Assembly (NCBI RefSeq): GCF_033366695.1
Contig: NZ_JAOBTQ010000001.1
Coordinates: forward strand, 5,704,001 to 5,768,000
From: Streptomyces sp. SCL15-4
Lineage (GTDB): Bacteria > Actinomycetota > Actinomycetes > Streptomycetales > Streptomycetaceae
DNA: 64,000 nucleotides
Direction: 5' to 3'
Positions 1-10,950 of this stretch are shown one piece after another. Both the position numbers and the translations under genes were made by a program. The notes under the pieces were generated by a model. The model was not told the DNA's origin. It saw only the letters and a list, made by a program, of their open reading frames with translations, and did not search any database. Within the stretch, counting starts at the first letter, position 1; each line of letters starts with the position of its first letter.

Positions 1-1352
1 TCCATCTCCTCGAAGTCCGAGCCGTCCCCGAGCCGGTCCCAGTCCACCATCTTCGGGACCGGCGCCCAGGGCTGATGGCTGGAGGTCAGGATGAGCAGCG
101 ACATCCGCCCCTTGCCGGCGGCCGGGCGCTTGCCGTGCACGCGCTCCTGGTACTGCTGGAGCGCGTACTGGTCGGGCATGGTCGACCAGCTGAACTTGGG
201 CCCGCGGTAGCCCAGCCGGAAGGCGTCGTAGACCTTGTCCAGGCCGTACCACTTCTGCTCCGGCCAGCCCTTCTGCACACCCGGCATCACCCCGACCGTC
301 TCGAACGCGCCGGTCCTGCGGAACGCGCCCGTCAGGCTGAGGTGGTCGCTCGCCATGACCGTGCGGTAGCGCTGCTGGTTGCTGATCCACAGGCCCGACA
401 TGGTGGTGGAGTGGCCCAGCCAGCTGTTGCCGCCGTACGTCGCCGAGGTCAGCCAGCCGCTGCGGGCGTGGAAACCGGACTCGGCCAGGGCCTTGGTGCG
501 GGCGTCGAGCATCCGGTCCACGCCGGGCGCCGTGACCGGGTCCTCGATCGCGCTGCGGCCGTAGCTCTCGACGAACGTGAAGATCACGTCCTTGCCGCGC
601 AGATCGGGCACGAGCCGGCTGCCCGGAGTGTTCCCGAACGCGTCGACGCGGGCCGCCTCGCGGAACTCCGCCTCGTCCCGGAGGGTGTCGGAGACCCGGT
701 GGACCTGGCCGCGCAGCGCGGTCACGGCGCCGTGCGAGGCGAGCGGCACGGCCGCCGGCCGGAGGCCGAGCGAGGCACAGACGACCCAGGCGACGGCGGC
801 GACCAGGGTGCCGCGGCGGGCGGCGCCGGGATGCCGGGCGAGCAGTCCGGTCAGCCGCACCATGGACAGCGCCAGCAGCACGAAGAGCAGCAGGACCAGG
901 CCGGCCGCCCCGCACACGGCGGTGAGAGCGACTCCGTGGCCGAGGGAGTCCTCCAGGTACGACTCCGCGTCACCGAGCAGGCTCCAGTCCAGCACCACGT
1001 CGAACGTCCGGCCGAGGTACTGCTCGAAGCCCATGTCCAGCGCGTTCAGCACGGTCAGCGCCGCGAGCAGCACCCCGCACACCGCCGCCACCGCCGTCCG
1101 GGACCGGCGCGGCAGCGCGGGCAGCACCGCCGCCCCGACGACGGCCTCCGCCGGTATCCGCACGAAGGCGGCGGGCCCGAGCCGGTCGACCGAGTCCGGC
1201 ATCACGAGCGCTGCGAGCACGAGCAGGGCGGCGAGGCCGGTGAGGCCGGCGGACAGCGCGCGTGCCCTGCCCGGCCACCGCCACCACGCACCGCGTACGA
1301 CGGACTCCTGCGGCCCGGCCGCCCCGGGCTCGACCACGACTGACTGACGCAT
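1..1352 (-). CDS. Sulfatase/LTA-synthase-like membrane protein (3' end cut by window)
   Basis: At least 450 residues are present and the frame is still open at base 1, so the C-terminus is missing. The first ~200 residues hold about five hydrophobic segments (roughly 31-52, 60-80, 85-105, 138-164, 180-200). A soluble sulfatase/alkaline-phosphatase-type domain starts near residue 252 with VIFTFVESYGRSA and continues with GNSWLGHSTTMSGLW, where the Ser/Thr nucleophile of this superfamily would lie. This architecture (membrane anchor plus extracytoplasmic sulfatase fold) is that of LtaS-like phosphoglycerol or phosphoethanolamine transferases and of uncharacterised Streptomyces sulfatases. The substrate cannot be read from the sequence. 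The start is the ATG at 1350-1352; no clear ribosome site precedes it, so a nearby GTG is possible. It lies 60 bases downstream of the glycoside hydrolase pair on the same strand. Confidence 0.8.
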   Translation of the reverse strand, partial: MRQSVVVEPGAAGPQESVVRGAWWRWPGRARALSAGLTGLAALLVLAALVMPDSVDRLGPAAFVRIPAEAVVGAAVLPALPRRSRTAVAAVCGVLLAALTVLNALDMGFEQYLGRTFDVVLDWSLLGDAESYLEDSLGHGVALTAVCGAAGLVLLLFVLLALSMVRLTGLLARHPGAARRGTLVAAVAWVVCASLGLRPAAVPLASHGAVTALRGQVHRVSDTLRDEAEFREAARVDAFGNTPGSRLVPDLRGKDVIFTFVESYGRSAIEDPVTAPGVDRMLDARTKALAESGFHARSGWLTSATYGGNSWLGHSTTMSGLWISNQQRYRTVMASDHLSLTGAFRRTGAFETVGVMPGVQKGWPEQKWYGLDKVYDAFRLGYRGPKFSWSTMPDQYALQQYQERVHGKRPAAGKGRMSLLILTSSHQPWAPVPKMVDWDRLGDGSDFEEM

Positions 1353-1412
1353 GCCCGTGGGTACGGCCCGCGGCGGACCGCTGTTCACCGAGGAGCGCGG
1401 GACACCGTGCGC

Positions 1413-3350
1413 TCAGGCGCCCCCCACCGCCGTCAGCAAGGCGAGCGGCGCCGCCGCGGACCGGGCCTCGCGGCCGCACGCGTGCGGGTACGGGACCGGC
1501 TCGCCGTGGGTGTCCCGTCCGTAGCCGGCCCAGGCCTCCGGCAGCCGGTACCCCGTCGCCGCCGCCGCGTCGACCAGCGCGTGCGCCACCGCGCGGGCCT
1601 CGTCGTGCAGGCCGTAGCGCGCGAGGCCCAGCGTGATCAGCGCGTTGTCGTGCGGCCAGACGGAACCGCGGTGGTAGGACAGCGGATGGTAGGCCGCCTG
1701 CCCGGAGGCCACCGTGCGCACGCCCCAGCCGGAGAAGAAGTCCGGTTCCAGCAGCCGCCGGCCCACCACCTCGCCGTACTCCTTGTCCAGCAGCCCCGAC
1801 CACAGCAGATGCCCGGCGTCGGAGGCGAGCGCGTCGACGCGCCGGCCCTGCCCGTCCAGCGCCAGCGCGGGAAACGACTGCTCCCGCATCCAGAAGTCCC
1901 GCTGGAACCGGTCCCGCAGATCGGCCGCCGCCTGCTCCAGCAGCGCCGCGTACGTCTCGTCGCCCCACACCCCGCGCGCCACCGACGCCGTGCGGCGCAG
2001 CGCGTCGTACGCGTAGCCCTGCGCGCCCGCCGCCATCACCGCGCCGGTGGGCCGGGTGCCGTCGGCGCAGCAGATCGCGCCGGGTGAGTCCTTCCAGTTC
2101 TGGTTGGCGAGGCCGCCCTCGTCGGCGCGGTAGACGAGATAGCCGCGCGAGGTCAGCCCGCCGTGGTCGAGCATCCAGCCGACGGCGGCCCGGGCGTGCG
2201 GCTCCAGCCGGCGGGCCAGGGCCGTGTCGCCGGTCTGCTCGACGTAGGCGCCGAGCAGGACGAGGAACAGCGGGGTGGCGTCCACCGAGCCGTAGTAGCG
2301 GCCGAACGGCACCTGCCCGAAGTGGGCCAGCTCCCCGTGCCGTACCTCGTGCACGATCTTGCCGGGCTGGGCCACCGGGGAGTCGCCGGCGCCGGTCGCC
2401 TGCGTGGCGGCCAGGGCGAGCAGGGTGGCGGCGGCCAGCCCGGGGCGGTAGGGCAGGACGAACAGGGAGGTGAGCAGCGCGTCCCGGCCCAGCAGGGTGA
2501 GGAACCAGGGCGCGCCGGCCGCCGGGACACGCAGCTCCTCGCCGTCCGGTCCGCCGGCCGGCACCTGGAGCGCGGCGAGGTCGGCGAGGCCCCGGACACA
2601 GGCCGCGGCCAGCTCCGGCCACTCGGCCGGGAAGGCCACGCCCTGGGTGAACTCCTCCTCCTTCGCGCGTAACTGGCGGTGGACGGCGGCCGGGTCGCGG
2701 GGCACGCGCAGGGCGCGCCTCTCGCCGTGCGGGCGGGCGATCACCCGCAGCAGCAGCTCGGTCGTGCCGTGCGGCGCGAGGTCGAGGGACCACACCAGGC
2801 GGCGGGCGCCGGTGCCGGTCTCCTCCACGGCGTCCGGGGCGGGGTCGGCGGTGATCGTCGTACAGGAGCGCCAGTCGGCCCGCTGGTAGGCGAACTCGAT
2901 GCCGTCGGCGACGAGCCGGCGGGAGCGTACGGCGCCGGCCTTGACGTAGGTGCGGTGGTCGGAGCGGAGTTCGAACTGGTCGGTGAAGTCGGCGTCCACG
3001 GTGAGCGCGAGCCGGACGGTGGTGGGCACCGGGCGGTTGCTGGTGACCCGCAGCGACTCCACGAACGAGCTGTCGCCGACGGCCTGCGCACGGAAGACGG
3101 TGTGGGCCGGCGGTTCCTGCCGGCCGCCGCGCGGGACCAGCACACAGCGGGTCTCGTCCCCGTCCGTCACCGGGCTGAGCACCTCGGGCACCGCCCCGTC
3201 GACGGTGAGCTGCCAGCGGCTGAGGTGCCGGGCGTCCCGGACGAACAGCCCGTCCGGGGAGCCGCTGCCGCGTACTCCGCTGATGTCGCCGCGGTCGCCC
3301 ACGGCGGCGAAGGTGGCGCCGTGCACGAGCAGATGATGCCGGTCCGTCAT
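1413..3350 (-). CDS. Glycogen debranching-type glucosidase (amylo-alpha-1,6-glucosidase family)
   Basis: 645 residues, cytoplasmic (no signal peptide). The N-terminal ~200 residues, starting HHLLVHGATFAAVGDRGDIS, match the bacterial glycogen-debranching N-terminal domain (GDE_N_bis). The remainder is an (alpha/alpha)6-barrel glucosidase domain with YRPGLAAATLLALA, YYGSVDATPLFLVLLGAY and HRGSVWPHDNALI, typical of amylo-1,6-glucosidase-like proteins. Such enzymes trim alpha-glucans or small glucosides; the true substrate is not fixed by sequence. The ATG overlaps the TGA of the preceding glycoside hydrolase gene (ATGA at 3347-3350), so the two are translationally coupled. The pair faces a divergent ROK repressor, suggesting sugar-responsive control. 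Confidence 0.85.
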   Translation of the reverse strand: MTDRHHLLVHGATFAAVGDRGDISGVRGSGSPDGLFVRDARHLSRWQLTVDGAVPEVLSPVTDGDETRCVLVPRGGRQEPPAHTVFRAQAVGDSSFVESLRVTSNRPVPTTVRLALTVDADFTDQFELRSDHRTYVKAGAVRSRRLVADGIEFAYQRADWRSCTTITADPAPDAVEETGTGARRLVWSLDLAPHGTTELLLRVIARPHGERRALRVPRDPAAVHRQLRAKEEEFTQGVAFPAEWPELAAACVRGLADLAALQVPAGGPDGEELRVPAAGAPWFLTLLGRDALLTSLFVLPYRPGLAAATLLALAATQATGAGDSPVAQPGKIVHEVRHGELAHFGQVPFGRYYGSVDATPLFLVLLGAYVEQTGDTALARRLEPHARAAVGWMLDHGGLTSRGYLVYRADEGGLANQNWKDSPGAICCADGTRPTGAVMAAGAQGYAYDALRRTASVARGVWGDETYAALLEQAAADLRDRFQRDFWMREQSFPALALDGQGRRVDALASDAGHLLWSGLLDKEYGEVVGRRLLEPDFFSGWGVRTVASGQAAYHPLSYHRGSVWPHDNALITLGLARYGLHDEARAVAHALVDAAAATGYRLPEAWAGYGRDTHGEPVPYPHACGREARSAAAPLALLTAVGGA

Positions 3351-4816
3351 CCCCGGTCCCCTCCTTGGTCACTCTTGTCGAACGTGCCGGTGCCGAGCCG
3401 GGACACGCCCCTTTGAGGGCTCTTGTCCGGCCCTTGACGTTCACGCGGTACGCGCTCGCGGTGGTACAGGTCCAGCGCGAGCGCCGCCGTCCAGCTGAAG
3501 CCGGTCGCGCCGCAGGCATCGCCGGTGTACGGGTCGACGTACTCGGCGAAGCCGGTGGCGCCGGCCAGGTCCAGGAACGCCGTGCGCAGGGCGTCGGCCG
3601 CGGCCGTCTCGCCGTGCGTGCGCAGGCCGCGTTCCAGCAGCCAGCCGGTGTTGAACCAGGCCGGGCCGCGCCAGTACCGGTGCGGGTCGAAGGCCTCTCC
3701 GAGCAGGTCGTAGCTCGGCACCAGCCGGGTGCGGTCGCCGAGCGAGAAGTGCGGCCCGCGCAGGGTGCGCACCAGCGCGGCGGCCACGGCCCGGGGCAGG
3801 CCGGGCAGGAGCAGCGGGACCAGCCCGGAGACCGAGCGCTCGGGCCGGAGCCCGCCGCCGCCTCGCAGGTCCCGGCACAGGAACATCCCGGCGGCCGGCT
3901 CCCACAGCCGCTCCACCAGGGCCGCCGTCAGCCGCTCGGCGCGCTCCCGGCGGGCGGCGCCGGCCGCGCCCAGCTCCTCGGCGATCCTCGCGAGGGCGTG
4001 CTCGGAAACGATCAGCAGGGCGTTGAACGCCGGGTCCTCCACGGCGAACTCCCCGTCCCCGTCCGCGTATTCACGGTCCCGGTAGTCGGCGGCCAGCCGT
4101 ACGTACCTGCCGTAGTCCAGGTCCGTCGGCCGGTCCTCCGCCGCGCCGTGGTCGAGGTCGGCGCGGCGGAAGGAACGGGCGGGCGCGGGGGTGATCCGGG
4201 CCAGCGGGGCGTCCCAGCAGGGGCTGTTGTCCATGCCCTGCTCCCACGGGTGGACCACGGCCACCAGGCCGGCGCCGCCCAGGTCCCGCCGGTGCAGCAG
4301 ATACCGGTGCCAGGCGGCCAGCCGCGGATAGACGCGGGCCAGGAAGCCGCGGGCGCGGGACAGGGCGGGGTCGGCGCGGTGCACCAGCCAGGCGGCGAGC
4401 GCGTGCACCGGTGGCTGCACGATGCCGGAGGTCTGTACGGTGCGCGGGGCGCCCGCGGCGCGCCCGGCGGTGGAGGAGCGCCAGAAGTCGGGGCTCGGGA
4501 AGTAGGCGTCGAGCGGGACGGAGGGGTTGAAGACGATGTGCGGGACGCGTCCGTCGGCCCACTGCGCGGCCAGCAGCGTCTCCAGCTCCGTCTGGGCCCG
4601 CGCCGGCGAGACGTGCCGCAGCCCGATGGCGATGAACGCCGAGTCCCAGGACCACTGGTGCGGGTACAGCTTCCGGGACGGGACCGTCGAGGCGCCCGTC
4701 CAGTTGGCCTCCAGCAGCCGGGCGGCCCTGACGTGCGGGAACGCCGACGCGGTCGGTGGATCGTATGCGATCTCGTACGGAAAGGGACGGCTGCTGACCT
4801 GGGCGGTGCGATCCAC
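3347..4816 (-). CDS. GH63-like glycoside hydrolase (mannosyl/glucosylglycerate hydrolase type)
   Basis: 489 residues from the GTG at 4816. This start is preferred because GGGGAG sits six bases upstream; the open frame runs further but that extension crosses the divergent promoter and has no domain. Motifs are KLYPHQWSWDSAFIAIGL, HPWEQGMDNSPCWDAPL (the Asp region of GH63 enzymes) and YWRGPAWFNTGWLLERGL, which carries the second acidic residue near the C-terminus. This is the pattern of bacterial mannosylglycerate and glucosylglycerate hydrolases. No signal peptide is seen, so it should act on a cytoplasmic solute or imported glucoside. It is the first gene of a two-gene operon with the debranching-type enzyme and is divergent from a ROK regulator. 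Confidence 0.75.
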   Translation of the reverse strand: MDRTAQVSSRPFPYEIAYDPPTASAFPHVRAARLLEANWTGASTVPSRKLYPHQWSWDSAFIAIGLRHVSPARAQTELETLLAAQWADGRVPHIVFNPSVPLDAYFPSPDFWRSSTAGRAAGAPRTVQTSGIVQPPVHALAAWLVHRADPALSRARGFLARVYPRLAAWHRYLLHRRDLGGAGLVAVVHPWEQGMDNSPCWDAPLARITPAPARSFRRADLDHGAAEDRPTDLDYGRYVRLAADYRDREYADGDGEFAVEDPAFNALLIVSEHALARIAEELGAAGAARRERAERLTAALVERLWEPAAGMFLCRDLRGGGGLRPERSVSGLVPLLLPGLPRAVAAALVRTLRGPHFSLGDRTRLVPSYDLLGEAFDPHRYWRGPAWFNTGWLLERGLRTHGETAAADALRTAFLDLAGATGFAEYVDPYTGDACGATGFSWTAALALDLYHRERVPRERQGPDKSPQRGVSRLGTGTFDKSDQGGDRG

Positions 4817-4881
4817 TCGGGGCTCCCCGAAGACGTGCGGCCGATCGGGTTCGGCCGCGGCCACCGTAGGGTTACGTCTAA

Positions 4882-4911
4882 TTAACACGCAAAACTCAAT
4901 ATGTAATGCAA
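4882..4911. promoter_or_regulatory. Overlapping divergent promoters, glycosidase operon / ROK gene
   Basis: This AT-rich patch in a very GC-rich window lies between the two divergent genes. Leftward: -35 TTGCAT (4911-4906) and -10 TGTTAA (4887-4882), 18-base spacer. Rightward: -35 TTAACA (4882-4887) and -10 TAATGC (4904-4909), 16-base spacer. The two overlap face to face, so one bound regulator could repress both. Assignment is by eye only; no convincing inverted-repeat ROK operator was found. Confidence 0.35.
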
Positions 4912-4936
4912 GCTGGAGAAACACAAGGGGGTGCGC

Positions 4937-6175
4937 ATGACCGGACGTCCGGGAAGGACCGGCAGGGCCGTCAGGAGCGGCAGGAGCGGAGGCCAGGCGG
5001 GAGCCGGCGATCTGCTCGCCCTCGTGCGCAACGGCCGGGCCGTGACACGCGGAGCGCTCCAGCAGGCGACCGGACTGTCCCGGGCCACCGTGGGCCAGCG
5101 CCTGGACCGGCTGTTCCGGGCGGGCTGGCTGCGCGAGGGCGCCGGCGGCCCGGTCGACTCGCCGCTCGGCGGACGCCCCTCCATCACCCTGGAGTTCGAC
5201 GACTCCCACGCCGTGGTCCTCGCCGCCGACCTGGACACCCGGCACGCCCGCGCGGCCGTGCTCACGCTGACCGGCGAGATCCTGGCGGAGCACGCCGGCA
5301 CGCTGGTGGTGGAGGAGGGCCCGGAGAAGGTCCTCGGTGAACTGGGCGGCTGGTTCGAGGAGTTGCTGGTCAAGGCCGGGCACCGGGCCGAGGAGGTGTG
5401 CGGGATCGGGATCGCGGTGCCGGGCCCGGTGGACAGCGAGACCGGCCGCGTGGTGCAGCCGCCGATCATGCCGGGCTGGGACGGGTACGACATCCGGAGC
5501 CGGATGTCACGCGTCTTCACCGAGCGCACCGGGGCGCCCGCGCTGCCGGTGCTGGTCGACAACGACGCCAACCTCATGGCCTACGGCGAACAGCGCACCG
5601 GATACCCCGACTGCACGGCCTTCGTACTGGTCAAGGTGTCCACCGGCATCGGCGCCGGAGTGGTGGTGGACGGCTCGATCTACCGGGGCGTGGACGGCGG
5701 CGCGGGCGACCTCGGGCACATCCGGGTCGGCGCCGACGCGCTGTGCCGGTGCGGTTCGCGGGGCTGCCTCGCGGCGGTCGCCAGCGGTGGCGCGGTGGCC
5801 CGGCGGCTGGCGGCGACCGGAGTGCCGGCCGCCTCCGGGTCGGACGTGCGGGACCTGCTGGCCGCGGGGCACCCGGAGGCCGCGGCGCTGGCGCGGGAGG
5901 CCGGCCGGCAGGTCGGGGACGTGCTGGCGACGGTGGTGACCCTGCTCAACCCGGGCGTGCTGATGATCGCGGGCGACCTGGCCGGGACGCCCTTCCTGAC
6001 CGGCGTGCGCGAGTTGCTCTACCAGCGGGCGTTGCCCCGCTCCACGGCCCACCTGGACGTGGTCACCTCCCGGCTCGGCGAGCGCGCCGGGCTGATCGGG
6101 GCCGGGGCACTGGTGGTGGAGCACCTGTACGCGCCGGAGCGGGTGGAGGAGCGGCTCGCGGCGATGGGGGTGTGA
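4937..6175 (+). CDS. ROK-family transcriptional regulator
   Basis: 412 residues. An N-terminal winged helix-turn-helix (about residues 20-75: RGALQQATGLSRATVGQRLD, then wing sequence SPLGGRPS) is followed by a ROK sugar-kinase fold with VLAADLDTRHARAAVL (phosphate-loop-like), GIGIAVPGPVD, DNDANLMAYGE and the zinc motif CRCGSRGCL. ROK regulators usually bind sugars or sugar phosphates and repress catabolic operons. ATG 4937 is preferred over GTG 4931, because AAGGGG lies five to six bases before the ATG and overlaps the GTG. It is divergent from the two glycoside hydrolases, its probable targets, and may autoregulate. The ligand is unknown. Confidence 0.88.
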   Translation: MTGRPGRTGRAVRSGRSGGQAGAGDLLALVRNGRAVTRGALQQATGLSRATVGQRLDRLFRAGWLREGAGGPVDSPLGGRPSITLEFDDSHAVVLAADLDTRHARAAVLTLTGEILAEHAGTLVVEEGPEKVLGELGGWFEELLVKAGHRAEEVCGIGIAVPGPVDSETGRVVQPPIMPGWDGYDIRSRMSRVFTERTGAPALPVLVDNDANLMAYGEQRTGYPDCTAFVLVKVSTGIGAGVVVDGSIYRGVDGGAGDLGHIRVGADALCRCGSRGCLAAVASGGAVARRLAATGVPAASGSDVRDLLAAGHPEAAALAREAGRQVGDVLATVVTLLNPGVLMIAGDLAGTPFLTGVRELLYQRALPRSTAHLDVVTSRLGERAGLIGAGALVVEHLYAPERVEERLAAMGV

Positions 6176-6615
6176 CGGCCGGGAGGCGGGCCGAAGGACG
6201 GTCCGGAGCCGTCTCCGACTGGTGTCCGGAGTGTCGTCCGCATGGTGGAATCCGGCGGCCTGTGGCAGCGTGATTCTCGCCACCCTTGATAGGGGCACCG
6301 CTCAGATGAGCGGATCTTGCACGACTGCACTTCTCCAAGGGGTGGCACTGGGTGCCACCCCTTGATCGTTCAGCGATCGAAATCAGTCGTGTCGGTGGAT
6401 GCTCATGTGAGCAGGAAACCGCGCCTATGGGCGACGTTGTGTTCAAGAAGTGAAAACATAATCCCGGCCAGGCTTGCCAAGCTTTGACTTTCGATCCGCT
6501 GGCGGACGGGTGGTTACAGGCGCATGACGAGCAAGTAGACGTACCCAACCGCCTTCGATCTGGGTATGTTCCTCGCCGTCAGGGCAGCCACCGTGGCCTC
6601 AAGGAGTCGAGACCC
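6176..6615 (+). ncRNA. Structured leader or small RNA upstream of ppdK, with hairpins at 6298-6415
   Basis: This 440-base gap has no gene but contains dense inverted repeats. H1: CCGCTCA/TGAGCGG at 6298-6313 with a 2-base loop. An 8-base outer stem CACGACTG (6320-6327) pairs perfectly with CAGTCGTG (6384-6391). It encloses H2, a perfect 12-bp stem (6337-6348 with 6352-6363, 3-base loop), and H3, GATCG/CGATC (6364-6378). H4: TGCTCA/TGAGCA at 6402-6415. A three-way-junction fold of this kind could be a cis-regulatory leader, an independent small RNA, or simply an elaborate terminator of the upstream ROK gene. A -10-like CATAAT lies at 6457-6462 without a well-placed -35. Nothing else was seen in the gap. 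I recognise no Rfam family, including ydaO and the 6C motif. Confidence 0.35.
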
Positions 6616-9336
<2,721 letters not shown>

Positions 9337-9407
9337 CCCTCCAGACCCCGGAGCCGTCGCCGGTCCCCGACCCTCACCGATCGACGACGGCCCCGGCGCA
9401 CGAAAGA

Positions 9408-9446
9408 GAAGGGGCGGCACCCCAGTGCGGGGGGTGCCGCCCCTTC
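9408..9446. terminator. Bidirectional terminator after ppdK
   Basis: A perfect 16-bp stem (9408-9423 with 9431-9446) and a 7-base loop, placed between convergent ppdK and the excalibur-domain gene. No long U-tract follows, as is usual in Streptomyces. Confidence 0.85.
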
Positions 9447-9490
9447 GCGCGTTCCCCGTTCGCCCGCCCACGGCGGCCGGACGGCCCCGG

Positions 9491-9976
9491 TCACTCGCAG
9501 GCCACTCCGTCGCCGTCCCGGTCGAGGTGGGAGTCGTAGCCCGGGTCGCCGGTGTGCAGGGGAGTGACGCCGGCGGCGCGGGCGGCGGTGCAGTTGGCGT
9601 AGTAGACGGAGCCCGAGCCCGAGCCCGAGCCGGAGCCGTCGGCGTCGGCGGCTTCGCCGGCGGACGCCGGCTGGGCCGTGACCGTCCTGGTGACCTTGAC
9701 GGTACGGGTCTCGGTCACGGTGGGAGCGGGTTCCGGGGCCGCGGTGTGCGTCGCCGTCGCCGTCTCCGTGGCGGTGGCCGTGGCCGTCACGGTGACGGCC
9801 GGGCGGGGACGGGCGGCGGCCGGCTTCGCGTCGGAGGCCGGGTCCTCGCCCGCGGCGCCTATGCCGACGCCGGCGAAGAGGGCGAGGGCGAGGGCGGGGA
9901 GCACGTAGCGCTTCCGGGCCCAGCGAGGGGTCCGCGGCGCGGGCGGTGTGGACGGCGGGGTGTACGGGTTTGTCAT
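9491..9976 (-). CDS. Excalibur calcium-binding domain protein, membrane-anchored
   Basis: 161 residues. A short Pro-rich cytoplasmic N-terminus precedes one membrane segment (RYVLPALALALFAGVGIGAA). A long Thr/Ala/Val linker with TATATATETATAT-type repeats and a Gly-Ser run follows. The C-terminal excalibur domain is VYYANCTAARAAGVTPLH to DRDGDGVACE, with two Cys and a calcium-loop-like DxDxDG motif. Such proteins are exported and cell-surface associated; their function is not established. The ATG at 9974-9976 is chosen because GAGGGGGG lies five bases upstream; an earlier in-frame start would add a non-conserved stretch. Confidence 0.8.
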   Translation of the reverse strand: MTNPYTPPSTPPAPRTPRWARKRYVLPALALALFAGVGIGAAGEDPASDAKPAAARPRPAVTVTATATATETATATHTAAPEPAPTVTETRTVKVTRTVTAQPASAGEAADADGSGSGSGSGSVYYANCTAARAAGVTPLHTGDPGYDSHLDRDGDGVACE

Positions 9977-10105
9977 GTGTGCCCCCCTCAGGCGACGCGC
10001 GCCTTCCGGACGGTGGCACGCGCCGACCACCGTAGTGGCGCGGTGCCGCTTGTGAAGGGAGGTGATGGTTTCGTGATGAACGAATGGAGGGGCGGGCGGG
10101 GCGGA

Positions 10106-10133
10106 GGCCGGCGCCCGGTGTGTGGCGCCGGCC
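10106..10133 (-). terminator. Terminator after the DUF4232 gene
   Basis: A perfect 10-bp stem GGCCGGCGCC/GGCGCCGGCC with an 8-base loop, 24 bases past the stop of the DUF4232 gene. The rest of the 180-base gap to the excalibur gene should hold the latter's promoter; none is obvious. Confidence 0.6.
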
Positions 10134-10156
10134 CCTCGTCCCGGTTCCTCAGCCGG

Positions 10157-10735
10157 TCAGAACGCGCCGTCCACGTTCACCGGTCCCGTCTGGAAGACCC
10201 CCGAGCAGGTCTTCCACGGTGCCGGGACGAGGGTCGCCGTGCGGGAGGCCGGCGGATAGACCCGGAGGTAGGTGCCGGTGCGTTCGCAGGGGCCGCCCAC
10301 CGGGCCGTTGGTCGTGCGGAGCACCGCCGTGGCGGAACGGCCGGGGCTCAGGGCGACCGTGCCGTAGCTCCGGCCGCTGTGCCCCGCCGCCGGGCCGATC
10401 CGGTGGTGGGCGCCGTCCAGGACGCTCACGCCCGGATAGCCGCGCAGGGCGCACTTGGTGGTGCTGGTGTTGGTGAACCGGACCGGCCAGTACAGGGACC
10501 CGGCCGCGCCCTCCTTTCCGCCCATGGACAGATACAGGTCGCTCACCGCGCAGGTCCGTATGGCGGCCGTGGTCCGCGCCGCCCCGGGCGTCGCGCTCCA
10601 GGCGGCCCCGGCGGCCGTGACGCCCAGCAGCGCGGCGGCCAGCGCGGTCACCGGACCCCGCCGGCGCAGGGTCCGGGGAGGTCCCGCGCGGTGCGGACCG
10701 GGGTGGGGGGCCGTCGGATGCGGCTTCTGATACAT
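10157..10735 (-). CDS. DUF4232 secreted protein
   Basis: 192 residues. After a basic Pro-rich start comes a signal or anchor helix (GPVTALAAALLGVTAAGAAW). The exported domain matches the DUF4232 pattern common in Streptomyces: CAVSDLYLSMGGKEGAAGS, WPVRFTNTSTTKCALRGYPG and several conserved Cys that probably form disulfides. Function is unknown. The ATG at 10733-10735 is well supported by AAGGAGGA six bases upstream. It is divergent from the sugar ABC importer; the 215-base intergenic region contains a 10-bp palindrome CCGGTACCGG at 10816-10825 of unknown meaning. Confidence 0.8.
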   Translation of the reverse strand: MYQKPHPTAPHPGPHRAGPPRTLRRRGPVTALAAALLGVTAAGAAWSATPGAARTTAAIRTCAVSDLYLSMGGKEGAAGSLYWPVRFTNTSTTKCALRGYPGVSVLDGAHHRIGPAAGHSGRSYGTVALSPGRSATAVLRTTNGPVGGPCERTGTYLRVYPPASRTATLVPAPWKTCSGVFQTGPVNVDGAF

Positions 10736-10950
10736 GGCACATCCTCCTTCTTCGGGGCGAAGGGGTGCATGAAGGTCACTGTGTTGGATGCGCCCCGGAG
10801 CGGAAAAGTTGTGCACCGGTACCGGGACACGGAATCCGGGTGCCCACCGGACGGCCAACGCCGACACACGGCCGCAACGCGTCTTTCGTAATCGCCGCGC
10901 ATGGTTGATCGTTGGGCCGTGCATCGATGACGGACGTCAGGGGGCACAGG

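Noticed and set aside
4817..5383. N-terminal extension of the GH63-like frame
   Set aside because: It crosses the divergent promoter and the ROK coding sequence; GTG 4816 has a good ribosome site and fits the conserved start.
10816..10825. CCGGTACCGG palindrome as operator of the sugar importer
   Set aside because: It is short, GC-rich and not at a recognisable promoter; no LacI- or ROK-type gene is adjacent.
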